NCBI GenBank assembly: GCA_900095095.1
Contig: FMBT01000581.1
Location: 1-44,513 of the forward strand
Source of the DNA: Fragilariopsis cylindrus CCMP1102
Lineage: Eukaryota > Bacillariophyta > Bacillariophyceae > Bacillariales > Bacillariaceae
Length of the DNA: 44,513 nt
Direction: 5' to 3'
Of this stretch, positions 19,591 through 28,836 are shown piece by piece. Below the pieces are notes generated by a model that saw only the letters and a program-made list of their open reading frames with translations, had not been told where the DNA came from and searched no databases. Position 1 is the stretch's first letter, and each line of letters starts with the position of its first letter. Position numbers and translations under genes: made by a program.

Positions 19591-21126
19591 ATGGGAGGAT
19601 CCAGCAGGGCGATAGAACATGTTCGTCGTCGAGTGGTTGTCACTGGCATGGGTGCCGTTTCACCGTTGGGCACAACCTTGGTCGATTCCTGGAAGCAAAT
19701 TATCGGCACCAATGACAGTAACAACGACGATGATGATGATCATCAACAACGACGAACAAAAATTTGCGGTGTAACGACTCTCGAAGAAGCCTTATCGATT
19801 CACCAAGATTTGTCTCAGGATCGATTCGAACGTGAATGGAAAATCGCTCGATCACTGCCCTGTCAGGTAGCAGCTCCGGTTAAAGATTTAAAAGATGCTT
19901 TCCTAGAAAAAGATCCCCGCTGCAATCCTCGAACCACAGCGCGATTCATTCAATTGGCGTTACTAGCAGGATCTGAAGCTATGCAACAAGCCGATCTCAT
20001 TGACTGGGTGAAAAATGATGATGGCGAGGAAAAAGAATTGACTGCAAATGATTACAACTATAAAGGTACACGCCGAGAGAGGTTTGGTGTCTGTGTAGGT
20101 AGTGGAATGAGTGGAGTGCGAGATATCGTCTCCGCTTGGGATACAGTTACTCTAGGTGGAGGAATTCGCAAACTCTCTCCACATTTTATTCCAAAAGTTT
20201 TAACGAATTCTGCTTCAGGACGATTGAGTTTGGAATACGGGCTTCGAGGTCCCAACCTAGCACCGTCGACAGCGTGTGCTGCGTCTGCTCATGCTATCGG
20301 AGATGCAGTGCGAACTATTCGAAGCGGTGCCGCCGACCTTATGTTGGCAGGTGGATCGGAAGCGAGCATCGAACCGCTGGGTCTAGCCGGTTTTTGTCGC
20401 CTTCGAGCGTTGTCGACGTCATTCAACAATTCTCCCACAGAATCTTCGAGACCTTTCGATTCAGCTCGTGATGGGTTTGTCATGGGAGAGGGTAGTGCTA
20501 TACTCGTATTAGAGGAACTGGAACACGCCAAAGAACGTATCCGACGTAGTAATGGAACCGCGAGGATTCTTGCTGAGGTAACCGGATATGCTGCAACTGG
20601 TGACTCCTTTCACGTTACCGCTCCTGATGAAGCAGGTCGGGGAGCAGAACGGGCTATGATGCTTGCGTTGGAGGATGATGCTCAACTTGCGATAGGTCAA
20701 GTTCCTATCGGATACGTAAACGCACATGCGACATCAACACCTAAGGGTGACCAAATCGAGGCAGCGGTAGTCGATCGAGTATTACGATTTCATCATAATA
20801 AAAGAGATATTCTTTCTGACGCCGCATCAATGACACAACATTACATGAGTTCCACTAAGGGAGCCACTGGGCATTTGTTAGGTGCAGCTGGTGCCTTAGA
20901 AGCAGCATTTACCGTGATGACCCTTATAGACCAAACGATCCCGCCTACACTTAACCTGAACCATTCAGATGACGACAACGTCAGTCAGCCTAAATCCTTT
21001 CGGCACGTATCGGGTGGTCGGGCGATCAAACCTCCGACCGACCTCCAATCCGCGATCAGTAATAGCTTTGGCTTTGGTGGGACTAACGCGTCGTTAGTCT
21101 TCCGCAGGTATCAGGACGAAAAGTGA
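19591..21126 (+). CDS. 3-oxoacyl-[acyl-carrier-protein] synthase II (KAS II, FabF type)
   Basis: 511 residues from ATG 19591; the frame is open back to 19549 but without another ATG. It condenses acyl-ACP with malonyl-ACP in type II fatty-acid synthesis. Seen: N-terminal RRVVVTGMGAVSPLG; nucleophile in APSTACAASAHAIGDA (Cys229); NAHATSTPKGD (His379); STKGATGHLLGAAGALEAAF (Lys423, His428); and C-terminal NSFGFGGTNASLVF. The Cys-His-His set is complete and the length is normal, allowing a 25-residue Asp-rich insert near residue 45 and an acidic insert near 135. No bipartite plastid presequence is visible; the short basic N-terminus (SSRAIEHVRRR) would fit a mitochondrial KAS or an incompletely predicted first exon. 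Enzyme family certain, compartment open. Confidence 0.9.
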   Translation: MGGSSRAIEHVRRRVVVTGMGAVSPLGTTLVDSWKQIIGTNDSNNDDDDDHQQRRTKICGVTTLEEALSIHQDLSQDRFEREWKIARSLPCQVAAPVKDLKDAFLEKDPRCNPRTTARFIQLALLAGSEAMQQADLIDWVKNDDGEEKELTANDYNYKGTRRERFGVCVGSGMSGVRDIVSAWDTVTLGGGIRKLSPHFIPKVLTNSASGRLSLEYGLRGPNLAPSTACAASAHAIGDAVRTIRSGAADLMLAGGSEASIEPLGLAGFCRLRALSTSFNNSPTESSRPFDSARDGFVMGEGSAILVLEELEHAKERIRRSNGTARILAEVTGYAATGDSFHVTAPDEAGRGAERAMMLALEDDAQLAIGQVPIGYVNAHATSTPKGDQIEAAVVDRVLRFHHNKRDILSDAASMTQHYMSSTKGATGHLLGAAGALEAAFTVMTLIDQTIPPTLNLNHSDDDNVSQPKSFRHVSGGRAIKPPTDLQSAISNSFGFGGTNASLVFRRYQDEK

Positions 21127-21686
21127 ATAGATATATAGACCTACTAGGAATGCGGTGTGGCACGGAAGAATGTTCCAGCTGTACTCCGCCAACTGCCGAT
21201 AACGCAGTCCTTCCAACAACAGAAATGATACTTCCCCTTGTCACAGTTACCGTGGGACTCGAACACCCAATTTTGTATAGAACTATTTTTTTGGTTATAC
21301 TATTTGAGAGGACGTGATGGAGATCCTATTTGGCGTGCAGGGACGAATTTTCCGTCATGATACTATTGTCAATCAGATTTTGGTCTACGACACCCTCGAA
21401 AGGAAAGAGATACAAAGAAATGATACAACATTCTAACATTGGTTGGCATAATTAGGTTCACCTACAGATTATAAACATCATAAGTCTACAATTAAAATTT
21501 GTTACAGTCAATATTATTCTAAATGCATTCTTAATCATACACAATTGTCTTCAGCCAAAACGTCGAGAAAAGAAAAGGAAAAAACCCCTCACAATGTTTG
21601 TTGTGTTAATTATCTTTGCACTACAAAGTAGCACAAAGAGTGGATCAATGTACTGACTCGACTCTTAATGGATCTATTTGTGCTAG
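21127..21686. other. Convergent intergenic region
   Basis: Lies between the 3' ends of the KAS gene (+) and the oxygenase-like gene (-). AT-rich, no ORF with support, no repeat noted. It should contain both 3' UTRs. Confidence 0.5.
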
Positions 21687-22871
21687 CTAGTCTAATCGCA
21701 ACTCGTACGATATTGACAATCGTGCACGCTTCAAATGATTCCGAACTCGATGCACGCATGCTGGTGGATAATAGTCAGCTTCTGATATTATCTTTGACGC
21801 TTTTTTGTTTGTTGTTGTTGTTGTCGCTGTATTGCTGTTAATTAATGTTGTCTCCCTTGTTGACATCAAAAGTTGTGATAGTTGATTTCCCGTCATAATA
21901 CAAACTAAATCAGAACACGCATCATTATCAGTCCTTTCTTTGTATAGATTTGCGTTGTGAACCAGAAGTTCCGGACATAAAAACCTTTTTGTTTTTGATA
22001 ATGACAATGATGATGCTGGTGACGACGACGACACCGACGACGATGAAAGGACCTCCAGACCTGGGACGTCTGTTAGACACACAACAACAAGTACTCCACG
22101 ATCTATATGTTCACTGCAGTTTATAGAATTTAGATTAAGATTGTGGTAGAAAAAATAATCAAGTGGACAACCATGAGGATTTCCTCGACAAGACCATGGT
22201 GGGTTTGTTTCATCATTGTTTTTGTCGTTGTTAGATGACGATGACGATGATGATGACGAAGATGATAAGGAAGATGACGTTCGACAACGTTTTCGTGGAG
22301 GAAATGGAATGGATTTTGCTTCTTCTTCTTCTTCTTGAGAAGTCTTACTAGTAGTAGTAGTAGTACTATCACAAAGATGACGTTGTTGTTGGTTTTTCTT
22401 CAAGACGATAATATGACGTATGCACTCTGTCAACAATCGATGTAAATCCTTTGCAAGTAGTAAAGTATTTTTGCGCAAGTCTTCCGACGGCCATTGCTGT
22501 TCCTTTTCTTCTCCATCGTCGTCTTTATTGCCGTCGTCGTCTTTGTACCATGTACGGAATAATTCTTTCGATGGAAGTACGTTATAACCATGCAAGTTAC
22601 CATTCACGATCCGTTGATAACGACTAATAAAAAGTTCTTTGTTGTCGGGTGCTGTTGGTGTTTCTGTTGCTATTGATGTTGTTGTTTCGGAAATTGTTGT
22701 TGTTGCCGTTGCCGTTGTCGTCGACGCTTCATGGAAGAATTTAATTGCTACACGATGTGCATCACGAATTTTATTTGCAGTAACAGCATTGACACGATAT
22801 ATAGCAAACGAACGAGATAGTATTTGCTCAGCTGCATTGGCAACAGATGTAGTCACGACCACATCATCCAT
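21687..22871 (-). CDS. 2-oxoglutarate/Fe(II) oxygenase-like protein
   Basis: 394 residues from ATG at 22871 on the minus strand (a GTG codon precedes it). The likely iron ligands are His and Asp in NCSEHIDRGVLVVV (about residues 254-256) and a distal His in ACVHRVRNH (about 372), with an Arg about ten residues later (KRARLSISYELR) placed to hold 2-oxoglutarate. The order H-x-D, distal H, Arg-x-Ser and the nearby LTDVPGLEV match the isopenicillin-N-synthase-like branch. Low-complexity inserts (Thr-rich near 55, Ser-rich near 215, and Asp/Glu-rich near 115) interrupt the fold, as is common in diatom genes. No targeting signal seen. Substrate unknown. It lies head-to-head with the beta-propeller gene, 689 bp apart. 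Confidence 0.65.
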   Translation of the reverse strand: MDDVVVTTSVANAAEQILSRSFAIYRVNAVTANKIRDAHRVAIKFFHEASTTTATATTTISETTTSIATETPTAPDNKELFISRYQRIVNGNLHGYNVLPSKELFRTWYKDDDGNKDDDGEEKEQQWPSEDLRKNTLLLAKDLHRLLTECIRHIIVLKKNQQQRHLCDSTTTTTSKTSQEEEEEAKSIPFPPRKRCRTSSSLSSSSSSSSSSSNNDKNNDETNPPWSCRGNPHGCPLDYFFYHNLNLNSINCSEHIDRGVLVVVCLTDVPGLEVLSSSSVSSSSPASSLSLSKTKRFLCPELLVHNANLYKERTDNDACSDLVCIMTGNQLSQLLMSTRETTLINSNTATTTTTNKKASKIISEADYYPPACVHRVRNHLKRARLSISYELRLD

Positions 22872-23560
22872 CACTCGCCGTAGCGTTGCTTGCTAGCTAT
22901 GTTGTCTCCTACTACTGTAAAGTTACGCCATGTCATGTTCGATAGAGTGATTTGTCAATCAGCATATCAGATCAGTAAAATAAAAAATATTTTACGAATT
23001 TAGAATGATGTCTCACACATGAAAACCCGAAATTCGAAATAAAATGTCATCGCGCGTGAGAAAGGGCTTGATTAAATTTTGGGCTGGCGTAGATTATTCG
23101 CCTTCCTTTGGCGATTTCAAGTCAATTTTTGTTGCTATCTTTCGTGTTATTTTGTTCGAATCATTTAAACAGCAAGCCTGCAATAAGAATGAAAGCATGC
23201 TGACAGCAATGCTGAAAAAAGTGAAAGACGGACTCTCAATATTGCTCATTTCTCAAAACGCTCCTTTGACTCCTTTAAAAAAATATAAAAAAACGGTATC
23301 ATACTCAATACTGTGTACTGCTGATGGCAAAGTTAAGTGCTTGTACGCTCAATCAATCAAACCAAGATTAAGATTTCTATCGAATGCTTTCCATAATACG
23401 GTAAATGAACCCACCCTATAGGAGCCAAGACACACATTAAACATCATCATCATCATCATCAACTCTATATTGAATACTTTCGAGAACTAATTATTGGATA
23501 GGATTTGACGACGAAAAATTGCATATTATTATTGTTCTTCTACCGTATTTGTTCAATATC
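22872..23560. other. Divergent intergenic region
   Basis: Between the starts of the oxygenase-like gene (-) and the beta-propeller gene (+); it must hold both promoters. TACTGTA lies at 22913, an (ATC)n run at about 23440-23462, and one unassigned 125-codon ORF at 23044-23421. Confidence 0.45.
23044..23421 (+). CDS. Possible small orphan ORF, 125 codons
   Basis: ATG-initiated ORF of 125 codons in otherwise AT-rich intergenic sequence. Basic protein, with KGLIKFWAGVDYSPSFGDF at the start and a KKYKKTVSYSILC stretch; no signal peptide or recognised domain. Its length is somewhat above chance for this composition, but there is no other support. It sits in the promoter interval of two divergent genes and could be a remnant, a lineage-specific gene, or chance. 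Confidence 0.22.
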   Translation: MSSRVRKGLIKFWAGVDYSPSFGDFKSIFVAIFRVILFESFKQQACNKNESMLTAMLKKVKDGLSILLISQNAPLTPLKKYKKTVSYSILCTADGKVKCLYAQSIKPRLRFLSNAFHNTVNEPTL

Positions 23561-26338
23561 ATGGTATTGTTATCACACGATGAAGATGACGACGACGACG
23601 ACGACGATGTTAGTAGAAGGAGGAGGAGTTGGAGTAGGAAGAGAAGAATAAATCCACAACAAGCACGTTCATATCATTCCTTGTTTTCAATTGTATTATT
23701 ACAACTACTACTAGCGTGTACAATTCATGCGATAAACCCTAGGGAGACGACGGTAACGGAAACAGAGAATGATCATTACCAACGACGACAACAACAACAA
23801 AATAAGTTACGTGTACAACCAAAACTAAATATCAATAATAATAGTAATAATAATAATATACAGCAACAACAGCGACTTTTACAAGAAAATATTGGTCGTG
23901 TTTCATTTCCAGGAGTATCGAAACCACAATCTTCATCATCGTCTTCAACTGATATTGATCATTTTGAATTACCAGCATTACGTTGGATGAGTTTATTACC
24001 GGATGAGGAAGAATTTCTTGAGGGTAATACGATAAAAGTTTCTCCATTTGATGAATCGATCTTATACGCCACTAGCCGGACAGGAAATTTACTTGTATTA
24101 TCGGCAATCACCGGTTCGACGATTGATACCGTCAAACCTTCACCTAGAACATTAACAGAAGATGGAATGACATCAACATGGTCTATCTATTCCAATTCTG
24201 GATTGACATTTGGAAGTTATCCTATAGGAGGAGGAGGAGGAGGAGGAGGAAAAGATAGTATTAATAATAATAAAGACAATGACAATGATAAGGGATATAA
24301 CGAATACCTTGATTATATCCTCAATGGTGGTGGTGGTGGTGGTGGTGGTGGTGATGGTAGTGACTGGAAACAACAAGTAGAAGAAGAAAATCAAGATGAT
24401 CAGCAGCAACGACAATGGGTACGTTTCGTGGTGTATTCTATTGTCGATCAGGCTCCAAGTGATTCTAGATTCCTACCAAAAACAAGAGTTGTTTGTGTAT
24501 CTATTCCAGAACATCGTATACTTTGGACGTCAGCGGGCTTACCAGGTACACCCAATGGTTCACCGTTGGTCTATCATTCATTGTCTTCTACTTCCAATGA
24601 TAATGATGATGATGATAATAATAATAATAATGACGTATTATCATTATCGTCTGCACGTCAAAACGGCGGTGATGATCGGGACATTATAAACGATGATATT
24701 TATGTCGTATTAATCCATAACAGTGTCTTGGTCCGACCTGATAACACATCTCGAACTACGGGACATATAACGGTACTGGAACCGATAAATGGACACGTTC
24801 AGTGGACTCAGTCAGAATGGAGTCGGGACGAAATCCCCAAAGGATATGGAAGTCCAGCAATTTCCAAACGTCCAATATTTGGTGGTGAAAGCTCAGGAGG
24901 ATATCGTGACAATCCAAATGATGTCGTCGTTTGGACGAGTAGTGATCAAGATGGACGGGGACGTGTTGGTAATTTGTTTGCCTTTCAAATGATATCATCG
25001 TCATTAGCAGCAGAGATACAAAGCACGACTAATGCGAATAATGCGAATACTAATGACACAACAACAACAACGACGACGTACGATCCTTTTGAGGTGCGAG
25101 TTTTAAGACGTGTTCGATGGAATTCAATTGCACGACCGGTAATGAACCAAAACGGAACCAATCTATATGCCGCTGTGACAGGTAATGCAGTACGAGGATG
25201 GAATGGATTAGCAAAATTCAATGAAACGGCTGACTGGTCTAAAAAATTAATGCCAACCGCTGCGGGTACAAACGCTTCATCGTATCTCGAAGACGTTGCA
25301 CTTACAACAGCACCTGTATTGTCGACGAACGAAGAAACGTTGTTTGCTGTGACAGCCCGAAATGAAACAATTTGTTTGAACTCACTGACGGGAGAACGAA
25401 TGTGGTCCGCTACGACACGAGATTCTTCACCAATATTAGCTGAACCGGTATCTTCTCCCGACGACGAACGACTATATGTTATCATGTCACGAGACGGACG
25501 CGTTGTAGGAATTGATCAAAGAAAGGGGAAGATATTATGGGGATTCAGTTGTGGTGCCGAACTACTTTCTTCTGTTTGCGAAAAGACATCGGTCCTAGCT
25601 GACTTCGATATATCGAGTGACGGCCAGTACTTGTATTATGGAGACGTGGACGGACGAATCATATCATTGGCAGTTGGTAAAAAACGCATCGACATCAGCT
25701 ATGACAACAACGAAGACGAAGAATCTTTTACATCTACAACTATAATCAGCGACGTAAATAACAAAGCACAGTCGGATAATATTGAAGGCGGAATTGCTAG
25801 TAGTATACTAAGTAATGACAACAACATCAACAAGTCTATAAAGAAAGCTGGACTCGTAATATTGGCTATTATTCTCTCTTTTTTCGTAGTGGGAGGGTCC
25901 GCGATGTACGCTGTGAAAGTCAAAGGTTTGGATCCGATGTCTTTCGTACCAAAATATAATTTGCGTGGTTTTCGATTTCCAAGAAAAGGATCACCCGACG
26001 AAAATTCCTTCGGAGCTGCCATTGGTCGTAGGATGTTCAAAGTTGAAAATCGCAATGATTATCAATCCAATAATTCTATTATCGACGGACCAGATATGTA
26101 TGAAGATAAATTCTTAGCCACGATGTCAGATGACGATGACGCCGTTGACCCTACCATTGCACGAGGTGGATTTAATACGTTATGGGTAGATTCCACCCAT
26201 TCGAAACCGATTGCTGACGATGATAGTCAACATCAATCCATCGAATCCTCAGATCGTATGGCTGTCTTGCTCGGCACTTCCAATCGAGTCACACCCATCA
26301 ACGAGAACTTTGGGTATGGTCAAGCGGTGATGCTATAA
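23561..26338 (+). CDS. PQQ-like beta-propeller type membrane protein (luminal sensor-like topology)
   Basis: 925 residues from ATG 23561; the frame is open earlier only through a TTG. A basic cytosolic start (SRRRRSWSRKRR) is followed by a hydrophobic signal or anchor (SLFSIVLLQLLLACTIHA, about residues 45-62). A long luminal part then carries beta-propeller blades of the PQQ/quinoprotein kind: ILYATSRTGNLLVLSAITG, GHITVLEPINGHVQWTQS, ETICLNSLTGERMWSA, RLYVIMSRDGRVVGIDQRKG and GKILWGFSCGAELLSSVCEK. A transmembrane helix (LVILAIILSFFVVGGSAMYA, about 765-787) and a 135-residue cytosolic tail end in YGQAVML. Poly-Gly and poly-Asn/Asp runs sit between blades. The layout resembles the luminal sensing half of IRE1/PERK-type or other ER propeller proteins, but no kinase follows, so function is unknown. 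Confidence 0.75.
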   Translation: MVLLSHDEDDDDDDDDVSRRRRSWSRKRRINPQQARSYHSLFSIVLLQLLLACTIHAINPRETTVTETENDHYQRRQQQQNKLRVQPKLNINNNSNNNNIQQQQRLLQENIGRVSFPGVSKPQSSSSSSTDIDHFELPALRWMSLLPDEEEFLEGNTIKVSPFDESILYATSRTGNLLVLSAITGSTIDTVKPSPRTLTEDGMTSTWSIYSNSGLTFGSYPIGGGGGGGGKDSINNNKDNDNDKGYNEYLDYILNGGGGGGGGGDGSDWKQQVEEENQDDQQQRQWVRFVVYSIVDQAPSDSRFLPKTRVVCVSIPEHRILWTSAGLPGTPNGSPLVYHSLSSTSNDNDDDDNNNNNDVLSLSSARQNGGDDRDIINDDIYVVLIHNSVLVRPDNTSRTTGHITVLEPINGHVQWTQSEWSRDEIPKGYGSPAISKRPIFGGESSGGYRDNPNDVVVWTSSDQDGRGRVGNLFAFQMISSSLAAEIQSTTNANNANTNDTTTTTTTYDPFEVRVLRRVRWNSIARPVMNQNGTNLYAAVTGNAVRGWNGLAKFNETADWSKKLMPTAAGTNASSYLEDVALTTAPVLSTNEETLFAVTARNETICLNSLTGERMWSATTRDSSPILAEPVSSPDDERLYVIMSRDGRVVGIDQRKGKILWGFSCGAELLSSVCEKTSVLADFDISSDGQYLYYGDVDGRIISLAVGKKRIDISYDNNEDEESFTSTTIISDVNNKAQSDNIEGGIASSILSNDNNINKSIKKAGLVILAIILSFFVVGGSAMYAVKVKGLDPMSFVPKYNLRGFRFPRKGSPDENSFGAAIGRRMFKVENRNDYQSNNSIIDGPDMYEDKFLATMSDDDDAVDPTIARGGFNTLWVDSTHSKPIADDDSQHQSIESSDRMAVLLGTSNRVTPINENFGYGQAVML

Positions 26339-26820
26339 GAAATTTTTCTTGTGATGTTCGTTGATGTTACGATCTTATTAAAATAGGCTGATTGCTACAA
26401 CAGCCATTCCTTAATTATTTAAAATCAATTTTAGATTTGAGTGTTTCGTTCAATAATTAATCCAGGCTTTTCCTAATTATTACAACTAGTCAGTAACAAT
26501 TTCCGCAAAATTGAAAATAAGATAATGAAATAATTTAATAATAAGTACTACAAGCGATTAGCTAGTACAGTACCCGCTACCATGATAACAACACGGGACG
26601 AAGTTAAACTTATAATCGCATCTACTGTCACGTGACAGTGTTCTTTATACGGGAATGATGCCAATACAGTAGGGAAAAAACTGTTGTTTGTTGATGATGA
26701 TGTCGATGTTGTTGATGTCAGTGTTTAATCTGTTCAAGAATACTGCATTATTGGATTGGCGTCTATTTATTAGTATTATTCGATTTAAAACAACACTATC
26801 ACGTCGCTTTAGATTTTGAC
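26339..26820. other. Intergenic region before the minisatellite
   Basis: AT-rich, no ORF with support. TACAGTA words occur at 26566 and 26665; a CACGTGA-centred short palindrome (TCACGTGA) lies near 26629. Presumed 3' UTR of the beta-propeller gene at its left end. Confidence 0.45.
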
Positions 26821-27407
26821 TGTTTGTTGAGGTTTGTTGAGGTTTGTTGAGGTTTGTTGAGGTTTGTTGAGGTTTGTTGAGGTTTGTTGAGGTTTGTTGA
26901 GGTTTGTTGAGGTTTGTTGAGGTTTGTTGAGGTTTGTTGAGGTTTGTTGAGGTTTGTTGAGGTTTGTTGAGGTTTGTTGAGGTTTGTTGAGGTTTGTTGA
27001 GGTTTGTTGAGGTTTGTTGAGGTTTGTTGAGGTTTGTTGAGGTTTGTTGAGGTTTGTTGAGGTTTGTTGAGGTTTGTTCAGGTTTGTTCAGGTTTGTTCA
27101 GGTTTGTTCAGGTTTGTTCAGGTTTGTTCAGGTTTGTTCAGGTTTGTTCAGGTTTTGTTCAGGTTTGTTCAGGTTTGTTCAGGTTGTTCAGGTTTGTTCA
27201 GGTTTGTTCAGGTTTGTTCAGGTTTGTTCAGGTTTGTTCAGGTTTGTTCAGGTTTGTTCAGGTTTGTTCAGGTTTGTTCAGGTTTGTTCAGGTTTGTTCA
27301 GGTTTGTTCAGGTTTGTTCAGGTTTGTTCAGGTTTGTTCAGGTTTGTTCAGGTTTTGTTCAGGTTTTTGTTCAGGTTTTTGTTCAGGTTTTTGTTCAGGT
27401 TTGTTCA
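26821..27407. repeat. 10-bp minisatellite in two homogeneous blocks, about 58 units
   Basis: Block A, 26821-27070: 25 units of GGTTTGTTGA (the first starts with T). Block B, 27071-27407: about 33 units of GGTTTGTTCA. The switch from GA to CA occurs once and is sharp. Block A is free of length variants; block B has 11-, 9- and 12-bp units (27151-27161, 27182-27190, 27351-27361 and three 12-bp units at 27362-27397). Because 10 bp without a stop cycles through all three frames, the array is open in all + frames with a Val-Cys-Ser-Gly-Leu-Phe-Arg-Phe-Val-Gln period; this is a by-product, not a gene. Confidence 0.95.
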
Positions 27408-27731
27408 GGTTGTACGACATAACGGATTGAACTGTGGCGAGTCGAATGAGTCGAGTGAGTCAATCGTGAGGAAAGCTTTGTTCGATATAAATGTTCGATA
27501 AAAGTAGTTTATTATTAGAACGAAGTACTCAGTACTTCAATGACTGACTCAAACATACCCTATCGATCACGACTCGAAAAACCTTCAATCATAAGCAATC
27601 GCTAATGTAGAAGACAGCCACTACAAAGTAACACAAACAAAACCTTGCCTACAATTGCTACTTCGTATCAAATAGAAGTCTAATTTTCTTTCATTGTGTA
27701 ACTACATCATTTAAAGAGATCAAGCGTATTA
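27408..27731. other. Intergenic region after the minisatellite
   Basis: Short spacer with GAGTCGAATGAGTCGAGTGA-like near-repeats at 27437-27460. It presumably holds the promoter of the next gene. No ORF with support. Confidence 0.4.
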
Positions 27732-28773
27732 ATGATCCAGAACAACAATAAGATGTCAACAATATTGTCCCGCTTTGTTTTTGTCTTTCTCGTCATCTTA
27801 GGAACCGCATCGGCCAAAAGATACGGTGGTGGCGGATACGGTGGTGGCGGATACGGTGCTAATATAGGTGGATCTAAAACACCAGGAAGCATAGGATCCG
27901 TTCCTTATTCCAGGCCCATTCAATCAAGTGGAGGAGGTTATGCTAGTAGTGCACGTCAGCCCTATAATCGATATCCAAACTATGGATACGGACCTTCAAT
28001 GTATGGAGGATTTTTTCTTGGATCTTCCTATCGACGAAGCCAATATGCTAACAATAGAAACAACACCACCAGCAACAACAACAACAACGACGATGATTAT
28101 GAAACATACTTCGATAGAATCGAAAACGGTTGTGAATTGATAGGCGTCGATTCGTACCGTACAATTGATACAAGTAATAACGCAACATCCATTTGGACGG
28201 GCTGTAGCGAAGAATGGCGGTACAACATAGGATTGGTGAAAACCATGTGGTCGTCGTCGTCGTCGTCGTCACCATCGAACACACCATCGATTGCAAGTAA
28301 TTTTACCTTCATTTCTCCTCCATTGGAACTATACGCATGTTCAGAAAATGATTCCTGTTCGGCATGCGAAGATGAATTGAAAGGCAAAGAGTTTGATGCA
28401 TTAACACTAGAAGTATTGGATTATCCGAACATGGCATATCCTATTGATTGTTATGTTCCAAAAAATCTTAGTCTTGTCAAGAAAATTTCGATTGTGTTAA
28501 TGACGAATGTATCTTTTTATCGGAAAAGTACGACTATTTGTCATCAGATGCAGCTGCTACTATTTTAACTACTACTAGCACCACGACATTTTTCTGGACG
28601 GTATTGGCAAGTTGTGTCATCGGGATGACACTATTGTTGTAGTATCTTTGGTTAGAATTTTGAATAGAAACAAAAAATTAAAGAAATGCGCTATTTTTGA
28701 ATCCAATAATGGTCACGATGATATCGATAACAACACTGGATTGAAACAAAAAGAAGGAGAGCGAAAATACTAG
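27732..28773 (+). CDS. Type I membrane protein, Gly/Tyr-rich, family not recognised (two frame breaks)
   Basis: Start at ATG 27732 or, better, ATG 27753, giving a clean signal peptide (MSTILSRFVFVFLVILGTASA). A Gly/Tyr-rich segment (KRYGGGGYGGGGYGANIGG), a poly-Asn/Asp spacer and a Cys-containing ectodomain follow (YACSENDSCSACEDEL). The first frame ends at 28568, but the -1 frame from 28472 carries CQENFDCVNDECIF, then a membrane helix (FFWTVLASCVIGMTLLL). That frame closes at 28640-28642, and a second -1 step leads to VVSLVRILNRNKKLKKC and a polar cytosolic tail ending at TAG 28771-28773. Signal peptide, Cys-rich ectodomain, one helix and basic stop-transfer together make a coherent protein only if one base is missing near 28471 and one near 28634-28640. 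Function unknown. It is convergent with aconitase X, 63 bp apart. Confidence 0.55.
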
Positions 28774-28836
28774 GAGTATCTAATAAACTTATCTATATAC
28801 CGATATAATGCCATTTAATCAGCAACAATATTATCA

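Noticed and set aside
26821..27407. CRISPR array
   Set aside because: The repeats are contiguous 10-mers without spacers, in a eukaryotic genome.
27054..27501. Three overlapping 118-145 codon ORFs with a perfect ten-residue repeat
   Set aside because: They are the three frames of the 10-bp minisatellite, open only because the unit lacks stops.
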